A stretch of 64,000 bases of DNA, taken from contig NC_052664.1 in the NCBI RefSeq assembly GCF_016802725.1, forward strand, positions 21,823,405 through 21,887,404, written 5' to 3'. Source of the DNA: Solenopsis invicta (taxonomy: Eukaryota > Arthropoda > Insecta > Hymenoptera > Formicidae). Positions 1 to 15,100 of this stretch are shown here, one piece after another. The number at the start of each line of letters is the position of its first letter. Position 1 is the first letter of the stretch. Position numbers and translations under genes: made by a program. Under the pieces are notes generated by a model. The model saw only the letters and a list, made by a program, of their open reading frames with translations, was not told where the DNA came from and did no database searches.

Positions 1-129
1 CGCACAGCGACTGTCCCATTGAATTGGCTTGCGTAAATCATCAGTGCGTAAATCCTTGCGCTTTGGGTAATCCGTGCGACTTCGTCGAAGCTTGTCATGT
101 TCAGCATCATAGACCAGTCTGTGTTAAAG
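1..129 (+). CDS. dp: dp exon 1 (truncated by window edge): DPY half plus EGF
   Basis: Frame begins at base 3 and reads a DPY remnant with CVNHQCVNPC followed by an EGF of the CALGNPCDFVEAC type. It ends in phase 1 before GTATGT at 130. The true exon start may lie left of the window. Confidence 0.85.
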
Positions 130-3100
130 GTATGTTTGCAATTAAATTAAATATTATTTTGTATATTTGTAATAAATATTTATTATTATATTTTTATTTA
201 TTTTATATGATTTATTTTATATGATTCTTTCAGTAGAAAGCAACGAGGCAGAATGTCCTTACTGTCCACCTGGTACACTATGTGACTCATCGACGAACAC
301 TTGCATCAAAGGTTCGTACTACCGTCAACATTGTATTTGGTTTCATCTGACTTTATTTTCAGTTTATATTGTAGCCGTCGAGAGATTTGTAAATATGTAT
401 GTACTGTACATATCTCACGTACATATTTCGCAAATTATACATAAGACTCTCTTTCTAAGACAAAAAGCACAAAATATTCAATCTCATATAACTATCGTGC
501 ATGATCACGAATAATGGTCTCTTTGAGATATTCGTCATATTCTTTCTGAACGTCTCTCTTGTCTAAGAGAATGTTTTTCTCTCGACTGATGATTCGCATA
601 CTTTTTTGCACATAAAGATCAAGAAAATCACACATTGCTAAGCAAAGAGAATACCCTTTAACTCAATTCTTATACTTATGCACCACTTCCTGGGGTTACA
701 TGGGCTTTCCTACTCTTTCTCTAGCGGGTTGCACTAGCAACGGGGATTGTTCCCTGACAGAGGCGTGCATTGGGCACACTTGCCAGGAACCGTGCCGAGT
801 TCGAAATCCTTGTGCGGAACACGCTGTTTGTATTAATACAAATCATGGAGCAGATTGTAGTTGCGAAGAAGGTTATCATGGAAATGGATTCTCCTATTGC
901 GATTTACGTAAGTACAAGATATCAAATTTATATTACAAATTAATATATAATAAAGCATGAGAAATTACATAAATAAATCCATATTTTTTTCACGCATTTG
1001 TTGACGCGGAAATCTAATGCAAATCATTATTATAAAAATTATAAATAAAGTTAAATATAAAATTTTTATAGTTTATTCTAAAATTTTATGAGTTCCATTA
1101 CAGATAAATAAGAAATTTATACATAAATATATTCAGAAACATAACATACTATATATTATATAAAAAACACAATTAAAAGTTACATCAAAAATATAAATAT
1201 CCTATACGATTTATATCATTTGATTTCAGAGGAAGAAGCAAAGAATATTTGCCAATATAACGAAGATTGTCCTCCACATAAATACTGTGATCGACTCAAC
1301 AGGCAATGCATCAATCCTTGCATCGAATTTGATTGCGGAGATAATGCGAAGTGCGTCTCTAGTAATCATCAAGCGCAGTGTATATGTCTTCCAGGATATC
1401 AAGGAAATCCTCATGTTGGTTGTCAAGAGATAGTGTCGACTGTCGATCCTTGCGTTCCAAATCCATGCGGTTTGAATGCTTTATGTGAGAATGACAATGG
1501 AAATCCCGTCTGTTTCTGTCCGAAAGGTCTAACTGGAAGTCCATTTGAGCAATGCAGTATGTATACATTTTTCATAAAGTATAATTTCAACCATCTACAT
1601 ACTTTAAATTATAGATAAGTATAACGTAGTCTGAAAAATAAATTCTTTAATGAATCAATTTTGTAATGTGTCCAGTTCCCGAAGGTGATCAATGTGAAGG
1701 TAATCCTTGTGGTGTCAATTCTGGATGCCGGGTTATAAATGGACAGGTGAAGTGCTTCTGTCTGCCAGGATACGAAGGTGATCCACCGCATTTCCCTTGT
1801 ACACTTCCTAGTACCTCCTGCGATCCTTCTCCATGCGGTCCCAATACTCGCTGTTCCGTGTTGGACAATGGCTTTGCAAAATGTACCTGTCTACCTGGAT
1901 ACATTGAAAGCCCCAATACTATTAGAGGATGCGTACCGAAAGCTGATCAATGTGAATTTAATCCGTGTGGTTTTGGCGCGAGGTGTAACAGCACGAGGGT
2001 TCCGCCTTGTTATTGTCCTGATTTCACGATTGGAAACCCATATAAGAGTTGCGGAGGTAATTTTTACCAATAATTGAATAATATAAAACGAAAAAAGTTT
2101 ATTACAAAATATTAATACCATCAAAAATTGTATTGTATTGTCTTGTAACAATAATTTTTTAACTAGCTTGTTTACATGTACAACTCTTAAAAATTTTATT
2201 GAGTTTATTTTAATTAAGTTCTTAATTTAAAAAATTTTTTCAATGTTTTATCTTTTTTATGTTATCTTTCTTATAAATTATAAATTAATTCAAAAAGTTT
2301 TTTGCAATTTTTTATTATAAAAATTTAAAATAATATAATTAAATATTTAAATAATTAACGATAAAATTCCATTCTTTATTATTACAGCGCGACCAACGGA
2401 ACCATACGATCCTTGTTTATTATCACCGTGTGGCAAAAACGCTATTTGCACGGCGATCGATGGCATAGCCAAATGCACGTGCATACCGCCATTTGTTGGC
2501 AATCCCTATATAGATGGTTGTGAGGCTGAGTGCATCATTAATCGGGATTGTGAAAGTCATCTGGCTTGTTTCAATCAACATTGCAGAGATCCATGTCCAG
2601 GCGTATGTGGTGCTAATGCGCATTGCGAAGTCGTCGATCACCTTCCAATGTGTTCTTGTTTACCAGGATATACCGGAGATCCGTTTAGAGCTTGCAAAGT
2701 AGAAAGACCTAGTATGTGAACATTTTTAAATTTTTGCGTATATTTTGCATATGCTTTGTTTTATTTGTAATACATAACACTGTGATAATTTAGAATATTC
2801 TTAAATTTAGAATATTTAACGATATAAATTATCAGTTTTTATGTATAATATTTCTATATAATTTTTACATTTCTAACTTTTATATATCTTCTTTTTTCAT
2901 AAAATATTTGAATCTAAAAAATATATGTGACAACAATTGAATGATAGATTTATATTAACCATAAAAACATCAATGTAATGAGAAATCTAATTCGGTTTTA
3001 TTTTGTATAGTAGTACCAGATCAAAATCCGTGCATGCCATCACCTTGCGGCCCACACAGCGTCTGCCGTGTAATGAACGATCGTGCAGTTTGCTCATGTA

Positions 3101-6100
3101 GTCCAGGTTATCAAGGTACTCCGCCGCATTGCCGTCCGGAGTGTCTCGTCAGTACGGAATGCCCGGCTCATTTGGCTTGCATTAATCAAAAATGTAATGA
3201 TCCTTGTCCGGGATTGTGTGGTTTCAATGCTGATTGCCAGGTCATAAATCACAACCCAATCTGCAGTTGTCCTCGTCAATATGTCGGTGATCCATTCACG
3301 CATTGCGCCAAGGAAGGTAATACATTATAGAATACTTCAATTTAATAGGATCTCTTAAAACCTTCCGAGCTCATTCTTGTACTGCTAACCGTATGTAGGA
3401 AATAAGATACAATAGTGTTAAAACATTTGACTTTTTCGATTTTCAAACACATGATGCAAAATTCACTAAAAATGATTTATATTATAATGAGAAATGTAAT
3501 AAAATTAAAGGTACTTAAATATAAATTTTTCGTGAATTAAATAATGCATTTTGTCATTGAACTATACGTAAAAAGAATTTTTGAAGTATTATTTAAATTT
3601 ATTATCGTATTTTCTTTTAGAACCTATACTGCCAACAACGAATCCTTGTTTGCCATCGCCTTGCGGACCTAACGCTGATTGTCGCGTTCAAGAGGATCAT
3701 CCGATATGCACATGCATTAGTGGTATGTTCGGAGCTCCGCCGAATTGTAGACCAGAATGTGTGATAGATCAGGACTGCATTAGCTCCTTAGCTTGTATTC
3801 AAAAGAAATGTTTGGATCCGTGCGTTGGATCATGCGGATTTAACACGAACTGTACGGTGCAGAATCATCGACCTATATGCCATTGTTACGAAGGCTACGA
3901 AGGCGATCCTTTTTCAGGCTGCGCCAAAGGTAAGATTTTGATAATTTTTGCAATCTTAAATCATATCATTGCATATTCTATAAATACATACATTTACGCC
4001 CTCTATAGCTGTCTTCCCAGTGCAATTGCCATGCGATCCATCGCCATGTGGTACGAACGCCGTATGTAAAGAGCGTAATGGTGCGGGATCTTGCACTTGT
4101 TTACCTGATTACACTGGTGATCCCTATGAGGGCTGCAGACCGGAATGCGTTCAGAATTCAGATTGCGCTCACACGAAAGCTTGCATTAACAATAAGTGCA
4201 AGGACCCATGTGTGGGAGCGTGCGGAATTAATGCGCAATGCCAAGTCTATAATCACCAACCATCTTGCAGTTGCCTCTATGGTTACACTGGAGATCCACT
4301 TACGTCTTGTCACTTACCAATAAGTACGTCTATGATATGTTTCTGAAGATTTTGACATAACTATAAATAAAAAAAAACTTAAATGACTTATAATATGATT
4401 TATTTTTTTGTTTCTTAGAGCCTGCAATACCAGATGATACATGCCAACCATCTCCCTGCGGCCCGTATAGCAATTGCCGCGTTATTGATAACCATGCAGT
4501 ATGCTCTTGTCAACCTAATTACATTGGCAGTCCACCGTCATGCCGGCCAGAATGCGTAGTCAGTACGGATTGTAGCCCGAACACAGCGTGTATCAATCAG
4601 AGGTGTAAGGATCCATGTATAGGCACGTGCGGAGTGAATGCGGACTGTCGGGTGATTAATCATAATCCAGTCTGTATTTGTGCGATTGGCTATAGCGGGG
4701 ATCCGTTCTTTGGATGCGTCAAGGAAGGCAAGTTATTTTCAAAATTATTTAATCGTTGTCTTACAATTAAAACTTTATCTCCAATGTATTACATATTTAA
4801 ATTATATACTTTTTTTTAATTTTTAAATATTCTCTTATTGGAATTTTAAGTGATATAAATGAAAATTTAATACACGCGATAATTCATGTATGCAATTATC
4901 CTAATGTATTGATGGGTAATCATAATAGAAATAACACCGATACCAAAACCAAGCGGCAATCCTTGCGTCCCTTCGCCATGCGGACCAAATTCTCAGTGTC
5001 GAGTGATCGACGGTTTTCCGGCGTGCTCATGTTTACCGAATTACGTGGGTCGCGCACCAAATTGTCGTCCTGAGTGTGTCATAAATGAAGGATGCCCCGG
5101 AAATTTGGCGTGCCAGAATGAACAATGCGTGGACCCGTGCCCAGGCTCTTGCGGCGTGAACACGTATTGCAATGTCGTAAAACACAATCCTGTTTGCATC
5201 TGTAACAATGGCTTTACGGGCGATCCGTTCACAGAATGCATACCCATCGTAGAAGGTATAAGTTCCTTTGCAAAGACCTCGCTAAGTGTTAAATTAGCAT
5301 ATACTTATTTTTATTAGCTACTTATTTTCTCATAGCTTATTAACCACTTATTTCCATTAACTAATTTGTATAATAAATGATTTTTAGTACCTATTACGAC
5401 GGAGCAACCACGCACTCCCTGCAATCCGTCGCCGTGCGGTGCTAACGCAGTATGCAACGAACGAAACGGCGTCGGATCTTGCACGTGTCTACCGCAGTAC
5501 TTCGGCGATCCGTACATTGCTTGCAGACCTGAATGTGTGACTAACGCTGATTGCGATCGTAGCAAGGCTTGCCTGAACAATAAGTGCACCAATCCTTGCC
5601 CCGGCACTTGCGGCCAGGACGCCACTTGTCGCGTAGTAAATCACGCTCCGATGTGCTCCTGCCTACCTGGTTACACTGGTGATCCGGTGAACGGCTGTAC
5701 CATCATCGATGTCATAACACCGTTACCAGTGCCGATCAATCCTTGCGATCCGTCACCATGCGGACCCAACAGCAACTGTCGAACGCATGACGGACACGCA
5801 GTGTGCCTCTGTCAACCAGGCTTTTCTGGAGTCCCGCCAACCTGCCGACCGGGTTGTATTGTCAGTTCGGAATGTCCACAGAATAGAGCATGCATCAATA
5901 ACAAGTGCGCGGACCCGTGTCCAGGTTCTTGCGGACAGAACACGAATTGCCTTACGGTAAATCACAATCCTATCTGCAGCTGTGCCAGCGGCTACTCCGG
6001 AGATCCCTTCGTCCATTGCACGAGGATCAGCACTACATCGCCGTTACCGAAAGGAGGAGATCCTTGTATACCGAATCCGTGCGGCCCGAACTCGCAATGC

Positions 6101-9100
6101 AGAGTGATAGGCTCGCAGCCAGCATGTTCCTGCTTGCAAAATTATATCGGCCGTCCACCAAACTGCAGACCAGAGTGTACCGATAATTCGGAATGCTTCA
6201 ACACCGCGGCGTGCATCAATCAGAGATGCAAGAATCCCTGTCCTGGCGCTTGCGGCGAGATTGCCAGATGTACAGTGCAGCATCACATTCCGATTTGCAC
6301 TTGTCCAGAAGGATACGAAGGCGATCCTACTGTGCGCTGCGTCTTAGTCACTCCACCAGGTGAATAGAAATTCAAATATTTATTAAATTTTAGATTGTCG
6401 AAGATACTCGTATTTTACGTAAATATTATAAATTTTTGTTCTGTATGTTTGTAGCGACAGACAGAACCGAGTCGAATCCATGCTCGCCGAATCCTTGTGG
6501 TCCCAATGCACAATGTCGCGAAAGAAACGGAGCTGGTGCCTGTGGATGTCCACCTGACTTAATAGGCGATCCTTACGATGTTATCAGAGGATGTCACAGA
6601 GAATGCGAAACGAACAACGACTGCGCGTCGCAGCTGGCGTGTGTTGGCTTCAAATGCACAGATCCGTGTCCGAACACGTGTGGAACATTGTCTATCTGTA
6701 ACGTACAAGCGCATGTTCCTGTTTGCCTGTGTCCACCAGGATATACCGGAGATCCGTATTTTGCTTGCGAAATTGAAGCAATAATAAGTAAGTGTTTTTG
6801 ATAATGGACTGTAAATGATAAATTGGTAAATAGAAAATAAATATTAGTTAACAAAATTAGTTTTAACTAACAATGTTACTAATAATGTTACCAATTGTTT
6901 TAACTTTGTATTAATTTAGTATTAATATGAATTATTAATCGTGCAAAAAAATTACGACGGTAATAATTATTTAAAAATTACGTTTAAAATATATATTTCT
7001 AAAATAATTATTGTATAAAATGAAAAATTTGTAAAAATATGTTATTTTTCTTAGAACCATTGGAACCATGTTCTCCCTCACCTTGTGGGCCCAACAGTAA
7101 ATGTCGAGTTGTCAACGGTCAAGCTGTATGTACCTGTTTACCAGAGTACAGAGGCATTCCACCGTCTTGCAGACCAGAATGTATCGTTAATGCAGAGTGT
7201 CCACCTCATTTAGCATGTATAAATAAAAAATGCACCGATCCTTGTCCGAATACCTGTGGATTGAGGGCACAATGTATTACTAAAAACCACAATCCAATTT
7301 GCACTTGCCCAGCCGGTTTTACAGGAGATCCTTTCACTTTCTGCTCGCCATACGGTAAGCATTACATCATATTTTATATTCTCGCATTAAAATCAATATA
7401 AATATTTTAGAAAATTTGGCTTAGAACAAGAGATATGTATTTCGCGGATTTTGAAAAATTTGATATTACAATAAAATGTAAGATTTGATATCATAAAAGT
7501 AATACATAACATTCAGATGAGTGCCAATGACTTCCCTCAAAGGGAGCTACAAGGTTTTATTTTCTTTTTTGATGTTTGAAATCAATTTATAGTACTTCTT
7601 TTTTCCTCAATATTTATTTTTTTGTGTTTTTTATTTTATGATACTACAAATTTTTTAAAACTTTATTTATTTAAAAAATAAAAATAAAGTTATTACTTTA
7701 AAAGATATTCACGTATTTTTTAAATATGTTAATTCGCAAAAAATATATTAACTGATTATTAATGTAAATTTCTTTTAATCATAAAAATATAATAATCATT
7801 TTTCAGTTACTACTGAATCCCCGATAACAGAGCGGCCACCATCTTGCACCCCATCACCCTGTGGTCCGAATTCCTTGTGTCAAATAATATCCGGCAATCC
7901 TGCTTGCTCTTGCTTGCCAAATTATATTGGCGTACCGCCGCAATGCCGACCGGAATGCATCTTAAGTTCCGAATGTAAGAGTCATCTTGCATGTGTCAAC
8001 CAGAAGTGTGCAGATCCATGTCCAGGCTCATGCGGAATAAATGCTCAATGTCACGTATTAAATCATCTGCCAGTTTGTACGTGCATGGAAGGTTTCACCG
8101 GAGATCCATTTGCGCAATGCAGCATTATTCCGCCAGGTAAATGAAACATAAAGCATTATTAATATGAGTCTTTTTGCAAAAAATAAATTAGAATAAAAAT
8201 AAAAATAATTCCATTTAATAATTTATTTTTAACACAAAAACATTTTATTTGTATAGTTACAGAACCACCATCCACGGATCCTTGCGCTTTATCCCCGTGT
8301 GGTTCGAACGCCATATGCGATCATGGTGAATGCAGATGCTTGCCCGAATATATTGGTAATCCTTATGAGGCCTGTCGTCCCGAATGCATTCTCAATTCGG
8401 AATGTGCTCGCGACAAAACTTGTCTGAGGTACAAATGCAAGGATCCCTGTCCCGGAATATGCGGTCAAAATGCGCGATGCGACGTGGTGAATCACATTCC
8501 CGTTTGCTCTTGTCCATCCGGATACGTAGGTGATCCGTTCGTCAGCTGTCGTGTTCAACCTAGAGGTACGAGAGAAAATTTACTCTTTTCTTTATTTTCT
8601 TTGGTTGATGTTGCAATTATATTTGCTATACTTCCCGACTTTTAAAATCAATTCGTGCATTGATTGCAAAACTAATTTGTCTCGCATGTGCTGCAGTACC
8701 GGATTCTCGAAAGGATCCGTGCACGCCCTCGCCCTGCGGTCCGAACAGTCAATGCCGCAATATCGAGGATCACGCTGTGTGCTCGTGTCTCCGAGGCTAC
8801 CTCGGTTCGCCGCCATCCTGCAGACCAGAGTGTATCGTTAGCTCTGAATGTCCACCAACGCGAGCCTGCGTAAACAAAAAGTGTACAGACCCATGCCTGG
8901 GTTCCTGCGGCTTGAACGCGAGATGCGAAGTGATCAACCACTCGCCGATATGCAGTTGTTTACCTGGACAGACTGGAGATCCGTTCAAGAGCTGTTATGA
9001 TATTCCATGTAAGAAAAATTAAATTATTCAATTAAAAATAGAAAGATATTAATAATTTTATAATATCAATAAAATGGCGTAATGTATAATTTTAATAATC

Positions 9101-12100
9101 TTTAAGAATTATATGACTGATTAATTTTACTAATTTTAAAAATTATAAATAATAGATAGGAGATATTTGCAATAGTTTTGAATAAAATGAATTGGCAAAT
9201 TAGATATAAAATCTCGTATCAATACGTTTTAGTGCCAGCGGAACCTAAGGATCAGGGCGATCCTTGCATTCCTTCGCCGTGTGGACCAAATGCACTTTGT
9301 CATAATGCAAATGGACAACCGTCATGTTCGTGTTTGCCAACGTACATCGGCACTCCACCATCATGTCGACCGGAGTGTTTGATTAATCCTGATTGCCCGC
9401 CAGAAAGATCCTGCATAAATATGAAATGTAAAGATCCCTGTCCGGGATCCTGCGGGGACAATGCTGAGTGCAAAGTGGTGAACCACGCAGTGACTTGTTC
9501 GTGTAAAATCGGTTACACGGGTAATCCGTTTGTGCAATGCGTGTTTGAAGAAGGTAAGCCATTTATTTATCACGATTTTTTTATTTATATTGATTATATC
9601 AATAAGAACACATTTTTCCTACATTTTTCTTGAATTAAACAATTTATTTTTTCTGTTAGATTATTTTTATATTTTTGCTGTTTATTTTATTGAGACGTAT
9701 TTTTTTTTAACTAAGTAATTTTGACCCAATTAAATATCGTATATTTTTTTCTGCAGAGGAACCGATGAATCCGTGCGAACCTTCGCCGTGCGGAGCTAAT
9801 GCGATCTGTCAGCAACGAGACAACGCTGGCGCTTGCATATGCATCGATGACTATCAAGGAAATCCTTACGAAGGCTGTCAACCGGAATGCGTCCTCAGCG
9901 CGGATTGCCCTACGAACAAGGCTTGCGTTGGCAATAAGTGCAAAGATCCTTGTCCAGGCATATGCGGCGTCCGGGCGCAGTGTTCAGTGATCAATCATAT
10001 TCCTACGTGTACTTGCGAGCCTGGATACATCGGAGATCCATTTTCAATTTGCACTCTTCAACCGGAAATAGAGACCGAGCCCACTGTCAGAGATCCGTGC
10101 TCGCCCTCACCTTGCGGGCCAAACAGCTTGTGTCGCGCTATAAACAACCAAGCGGTGTGCACGTGCCAAGAATCCTTCGTGGGTGTCCCGCCGAATTGCA
10201 AGCCGGAATGTGTCGTCAATTCAGAGTGTCCGCAAAATAGAGCATGCTACAAGTACAAATGTACAGATCCTTGCCCTGGCACTTGTGGAATCGAAGCCAA
10301 TTGCCGTGTTATCAATCACAATCCACTCTGCAGCTGTCCACAAGGAAAGACGGGTGATCCCTTCTCCAGATGTTTCCCTGAACCTGGTAATTATTTTAAT
10401 ATATAAATTAATTTAATTAATTTGAATTTGAGTTACTTATTTATGCGCATATTACATGTAAGAATAATATTAAAAAGTTATATATATGATATCATTACTA
10501 TCACATATGTATTTCATCTTTTAGTTGTGTCGCTACCGCCAATGGATCCTTGTTTCCCTAATCCATGTGGACTCTACGCGGAATGCAAAGTAGTCAATGA
10601 TCAAGCCGCATGTACTTGCTTGAAAAATTATATAGGGATACCACCCAATTGCCGTGCAGAGTGCGTAGTTAATACAGACTGTCCGTCGGATCAAGCTTGT
10701 ATTTCGGAAAAATGTCGCGATCCATGCATCGGCTCCTGCGGTCAAAATGCTGATTGTCGAGTACAGAATCACATACCTATTTGTTTGTGCCAACCCGGAT
10801 ATTCCGGCGATGCTTTCAGTCTGTGTACAATAATTAAAGGTTTGTATGCTCACGTAAATTTAGAAGAATGGCTTCGTACATTTTATTGAAAAAAAAATTT
10901 TTTTTATTAATTTTTTACAATCAATTTTTATTAAAATCTAAATATAGATTATTTATGAAACAAATACATGTAGAAATAACTACAATGTCGAATATTATTA
11001 ATTGGTATTTGATAGTTCACCACATAATGATAAATCTATTTCAATTATATAAAATAAAAATGGTTTTTTTTTCCAATTCTTTACATCAACTTCTTTATTG
11101 ATGTAAGCATAAAAAATTAATATTGCAGAACAACCAAAGATTCCCGAAGACTTGTGCAATCCGTCACCTTGCGGACCTAACGCGGAATGCAACGAAGGTG
11201 TGTGCAGGTGCTTCCCTAACTATTTCGGGGATCCATATTCGTATTGTCGACCGGAATGTACGATGAATTCAGATTGTCCTCGCGTCAAAACTTGCATCAA
11301 TCAAAATTGCGTGGATCCTTGCCCAGGCACATGCGGTCGCGATGCACGTTGCGACGTTGTTAATCACCTCCCAATGTGCAGCTGCCCGCCTGGTTATACC
11401 GGAAATCCGTTCCTTCTATGCCGACCACATATACCGGATGGTAAGTTTAGAAATATATTTTATAATAGGAATATATGTAGAAATATTAAAACGTAAATAC
11501 AACGAATAAAATAAAGTAAAAATAAAATGGTTTTATATATTTTAATATATAAGTATGAAATATATATTTATAATGCTTTTTATATATTTAGTTTTATTTT
11601 TTATTAATTTTAAAATATTTCTTATAAAACACAGAAACAATTTATGTTTTTAATTGTATAAGTTTTACGATAAAGTATGCAAAAGATTATTTTTTACATT
11701 ATTGTTTTTGATAACTATCATTCGCATCTTATTTGCAGATACCATTAAACAGCCTTGCACACCTTCGCCTTGTGGACCAAACAGCATCTGCAAAGTTGTG
11801 AGTGATCATGCTGTTTGTTCATGTCAACCTGGTTTAATTGGCAGTCCACCCGCCTGCAAACCAGAATGCGTTGTCAGCGGGGACTGTCCATTGACACAAG
11901 CATGTCTGAATAATAAATGTCAAGATCCGTGCCCAGGCACGTGCGGACAGAACACAAACTGTCAAGTGGTTAATCATAATCCAATATGTAGCTGTTCTGA
12001 ATCTTACACCGGCGATCCCTTCACCATATGTTATCCACAGCCAAGTAGGTCGCAGATATTATAGTATTAGCAAAGTTAATATTTTTTAATTGGGTTTTAT

Positions 12101-15100
12101 TAATTACAATAAGTGATTATAAGAAATAATTAATTATAAAAAGATAATTTTTTTTCTTATTGCTTATTAAGAATTAATTTTTGTATTGTGTATGGGCAAT
12201 TAATTCTCAATTTAAAAAAAAACTTATACCAACGTAGAAATTCTGGGTAATAGTTATTATAAATTTTAATTGATCTAGCATTAAATGCAAAATTTCTTTA
12301 TTGAAATATTTGTTTGCAGAAACACCACCTGCACCGATGAACCCATGTTTGCCATCGCCTTGCGGTCCGAATGCAGAGTGTCAAGTGAGGGGTGACAGTC
12401 CTGCGTGTTCATGTATCGAAAATTACATTGGTTTACCGCCAAATTGTCGACCGGAGTGCACTATCAATCCGGAGTGTCCACCGCAGTTGGCGTGTATGCA
12501 ACAAAAGTGTCGCGATCCGTGTGTCGGTCTGTGCGGTCTAAACGCTCAGTGCTCGGTAGTGAATCATCATGCGGTTTGCGTGTGCATCGCCGGATACAGC
12601 GGAAATCCATTCAGCGCTTGCGAACGAGTACCTGAGGGTGAGTACGCGACTATTATTTTTTATTTCTTTTTGTTACTCGTACCGCAAATATCGCCGTTTG
12701 CATGTGGGCGTAGCAGGTAAGTGCTTCTATTCCCATATAATATGACTAATGGTAATAAGAGTCAAGACGGTAACTCAATAGATTTTCTTTCTAGTCAAAT
12801 AATGTCGCTGTTTAAAGTTAGCAATTAAAAGTTTTGCTGATATTTTTTTCTAAGAGATTACCCTATTATGTTAGAATATGACTATGCCGACATACTGTTT
12901 TGAAGATCAACTGAAGTTTGATGAATATCACCGTCCTGTCCCGTTATTGTTAGACATGCCTACATAGTTTTAGAAATCGCATTAGATCGAAATCTGTCGT
13001 GTCTTAACCATCGCATAAGATTAATGCATAAGAATATGAGTATGACAGTTGCAAAAAGATATCTAACAAGAGGTGACAATAAGCCACGTGTGTTAGGTGG
13101 TGGGGCCTATAGATATTAGGCTCATAATTGCACTCATTCCCGATTAAAAGTTAATAACACAGAATTATGTGTACGTGTCCCGAGACCCTATAATTAACAG
13201 AAGGAACAATGCGCACTCATCCCCATGCCTGAGCGTACTGATCCAGAAACCCAAAAAAACAATAATGACAGGTGAATCACAGAACTGGTGGCGGGGCCTA
13301 TACACCCAATAGGCTCTTGGCTGCACTCATCCTTAATTGACACCGAATAACTAAGCGATAAAACTCCAGTTTCCCTGCGATTAATTATTGAAATGTTTAC
13401 TGCACGCACTGACTTGTTGAAGCGAGTCCGTTAAAGATCCTACTCACACAATAAGAGCACTCTTTGACATATGCTGTGGACCTCCCCATAATCATGCTGC
13501 ACATTACCATTTTTGAATAGACGAGTAACACAAACGTCGCTACAAAGAATAAATAATCCATCCTGGAGGAATAATTGCAATAAACCCTGCTGAAATACAT
13601 TGCTATTATGAGGTAGATCCCAAAATAGGATAATTGTTCCGTCCTAGAAGAAATAATATGTTGCCAATTACTGTATCCCGCACCTTGTAATTAACTCAAT
13701 TAGTTCGAAGGAAAATCGAACACGCTTGATGAAAAAATGGCTGTTAGAAAATGTTACCTACTAAAACCGATAGACTTACCAAAATGCCCATCAACCGATG
13801 ATAACCCAGCCTTAAAATCACGCAAAGCTATTATATTGCACTACTATATGAGGCTTATTGCTTGTTGAGAATTCGATTAGATTGAAGCGAAAATGCGAAC
13901 GTAAAGGAGCACCAATAGGAGTAAAAAAAAAAAAAAAAAAAAATTCCTCAACCTAGCACCAGCTTTTGGAGAAAAACGCATGTTCGATTAAGTCTAAGCA
14001 AAATTTCTCTTTATATCAGATACGCCCCTAGACATAAGAAAACCGTGCGAGCCTTCCCCTTGTGGTCTCAATGCCGTCTGTCGCGAAAACAACGGCGTTG
14101 GCTCGTGCACCTGTCTGCCGGACTACCTAGGTGACCCCTATCAAGAATGCAGACCCGAGTGCACGCAAAATTCAGACTGTTTGACAAGAATGGCGTGTGT
14201 GGCCCTGAAATGCAGAGACCCTTGCCCAGGAACATGCGGAGTGAATGCCCAATGCCAATCGATTAATCACTTGCCGATTTGTACTTGCATCCCCGGCTAT
14301 ACCGGCAATCCCTTTACGCTCTGTTCCCCGATAGTTGAAGCCCGTAAGATTTATTTAATTTATTACGATAGCTATCTTATTTATTGTATTTTAAGCTTTG
14401 AATTCCTAACAGTAGCTACCTCCAAATATTGATAAACATATGTCTACGTAATACAGAATTATTTTAAAAACATTTAAATTCATTAAAAATTTCATTAAAT
14501 TTAATTATCTATTATTGATTAAACGTCTTAAATTTCATATTTTTATTTTGTTGTTTAAAATAATAAATGATTTTAAATACATTCATTACCATTGTCAAAT
14601 AAAACACGTCGTATGACATTTTAATTAATGATTTAGAGATTTTAAATTTTAATTTTTATTATAGTTTTAAATTTAATACGGATTACAGTTTAAAATCTAT
14701 TCGTTTGAATTCAAACGAGAAGATTATATATATTATTGTTCAAAATAATCCGTAGAGAAAGTAGTTTGTACGTGTAATGATACTTTTCTCCATACAGTCC
14801 TGCCAGAAACAAACCCGTGCAGCCCATCCCCCTGTGGACCAAATAGTAAATGTCGAGACGTAAACGGTCTTGCCGTTTGCACCTGTCTGCCAAATTTTAT
14901 CGGCAACCCTCCGAACTGTCGGGCTGAATGCGTGGTGAACAGCCAATGCTCTCTGGATCTTGCTTGCATCAATCAGAAATGTATATCGCCCTGCCCGGAC
15001 CCATGCGGAATAAACACACAGTGCAGAGTGATCAGTCACAGCCCTATCTGTGTCTGCAACCTCGGTTATACCGGGGACCCCTTTACGAGATGTTTCCCTA

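Noticed and set aside
4732..4737. GTTATT as the donor of exon 10
   Set aside because: It would break the phase-1 pattern and the frame into exon 11; GCAAGT at 4728 fits both.
13194..13409. Minus-strand ORF in the large intron as a transposon protein
   Set aside because: 71 codons with no recognisable motif, lying over the non-coding GGGGCCTAT repeat units.
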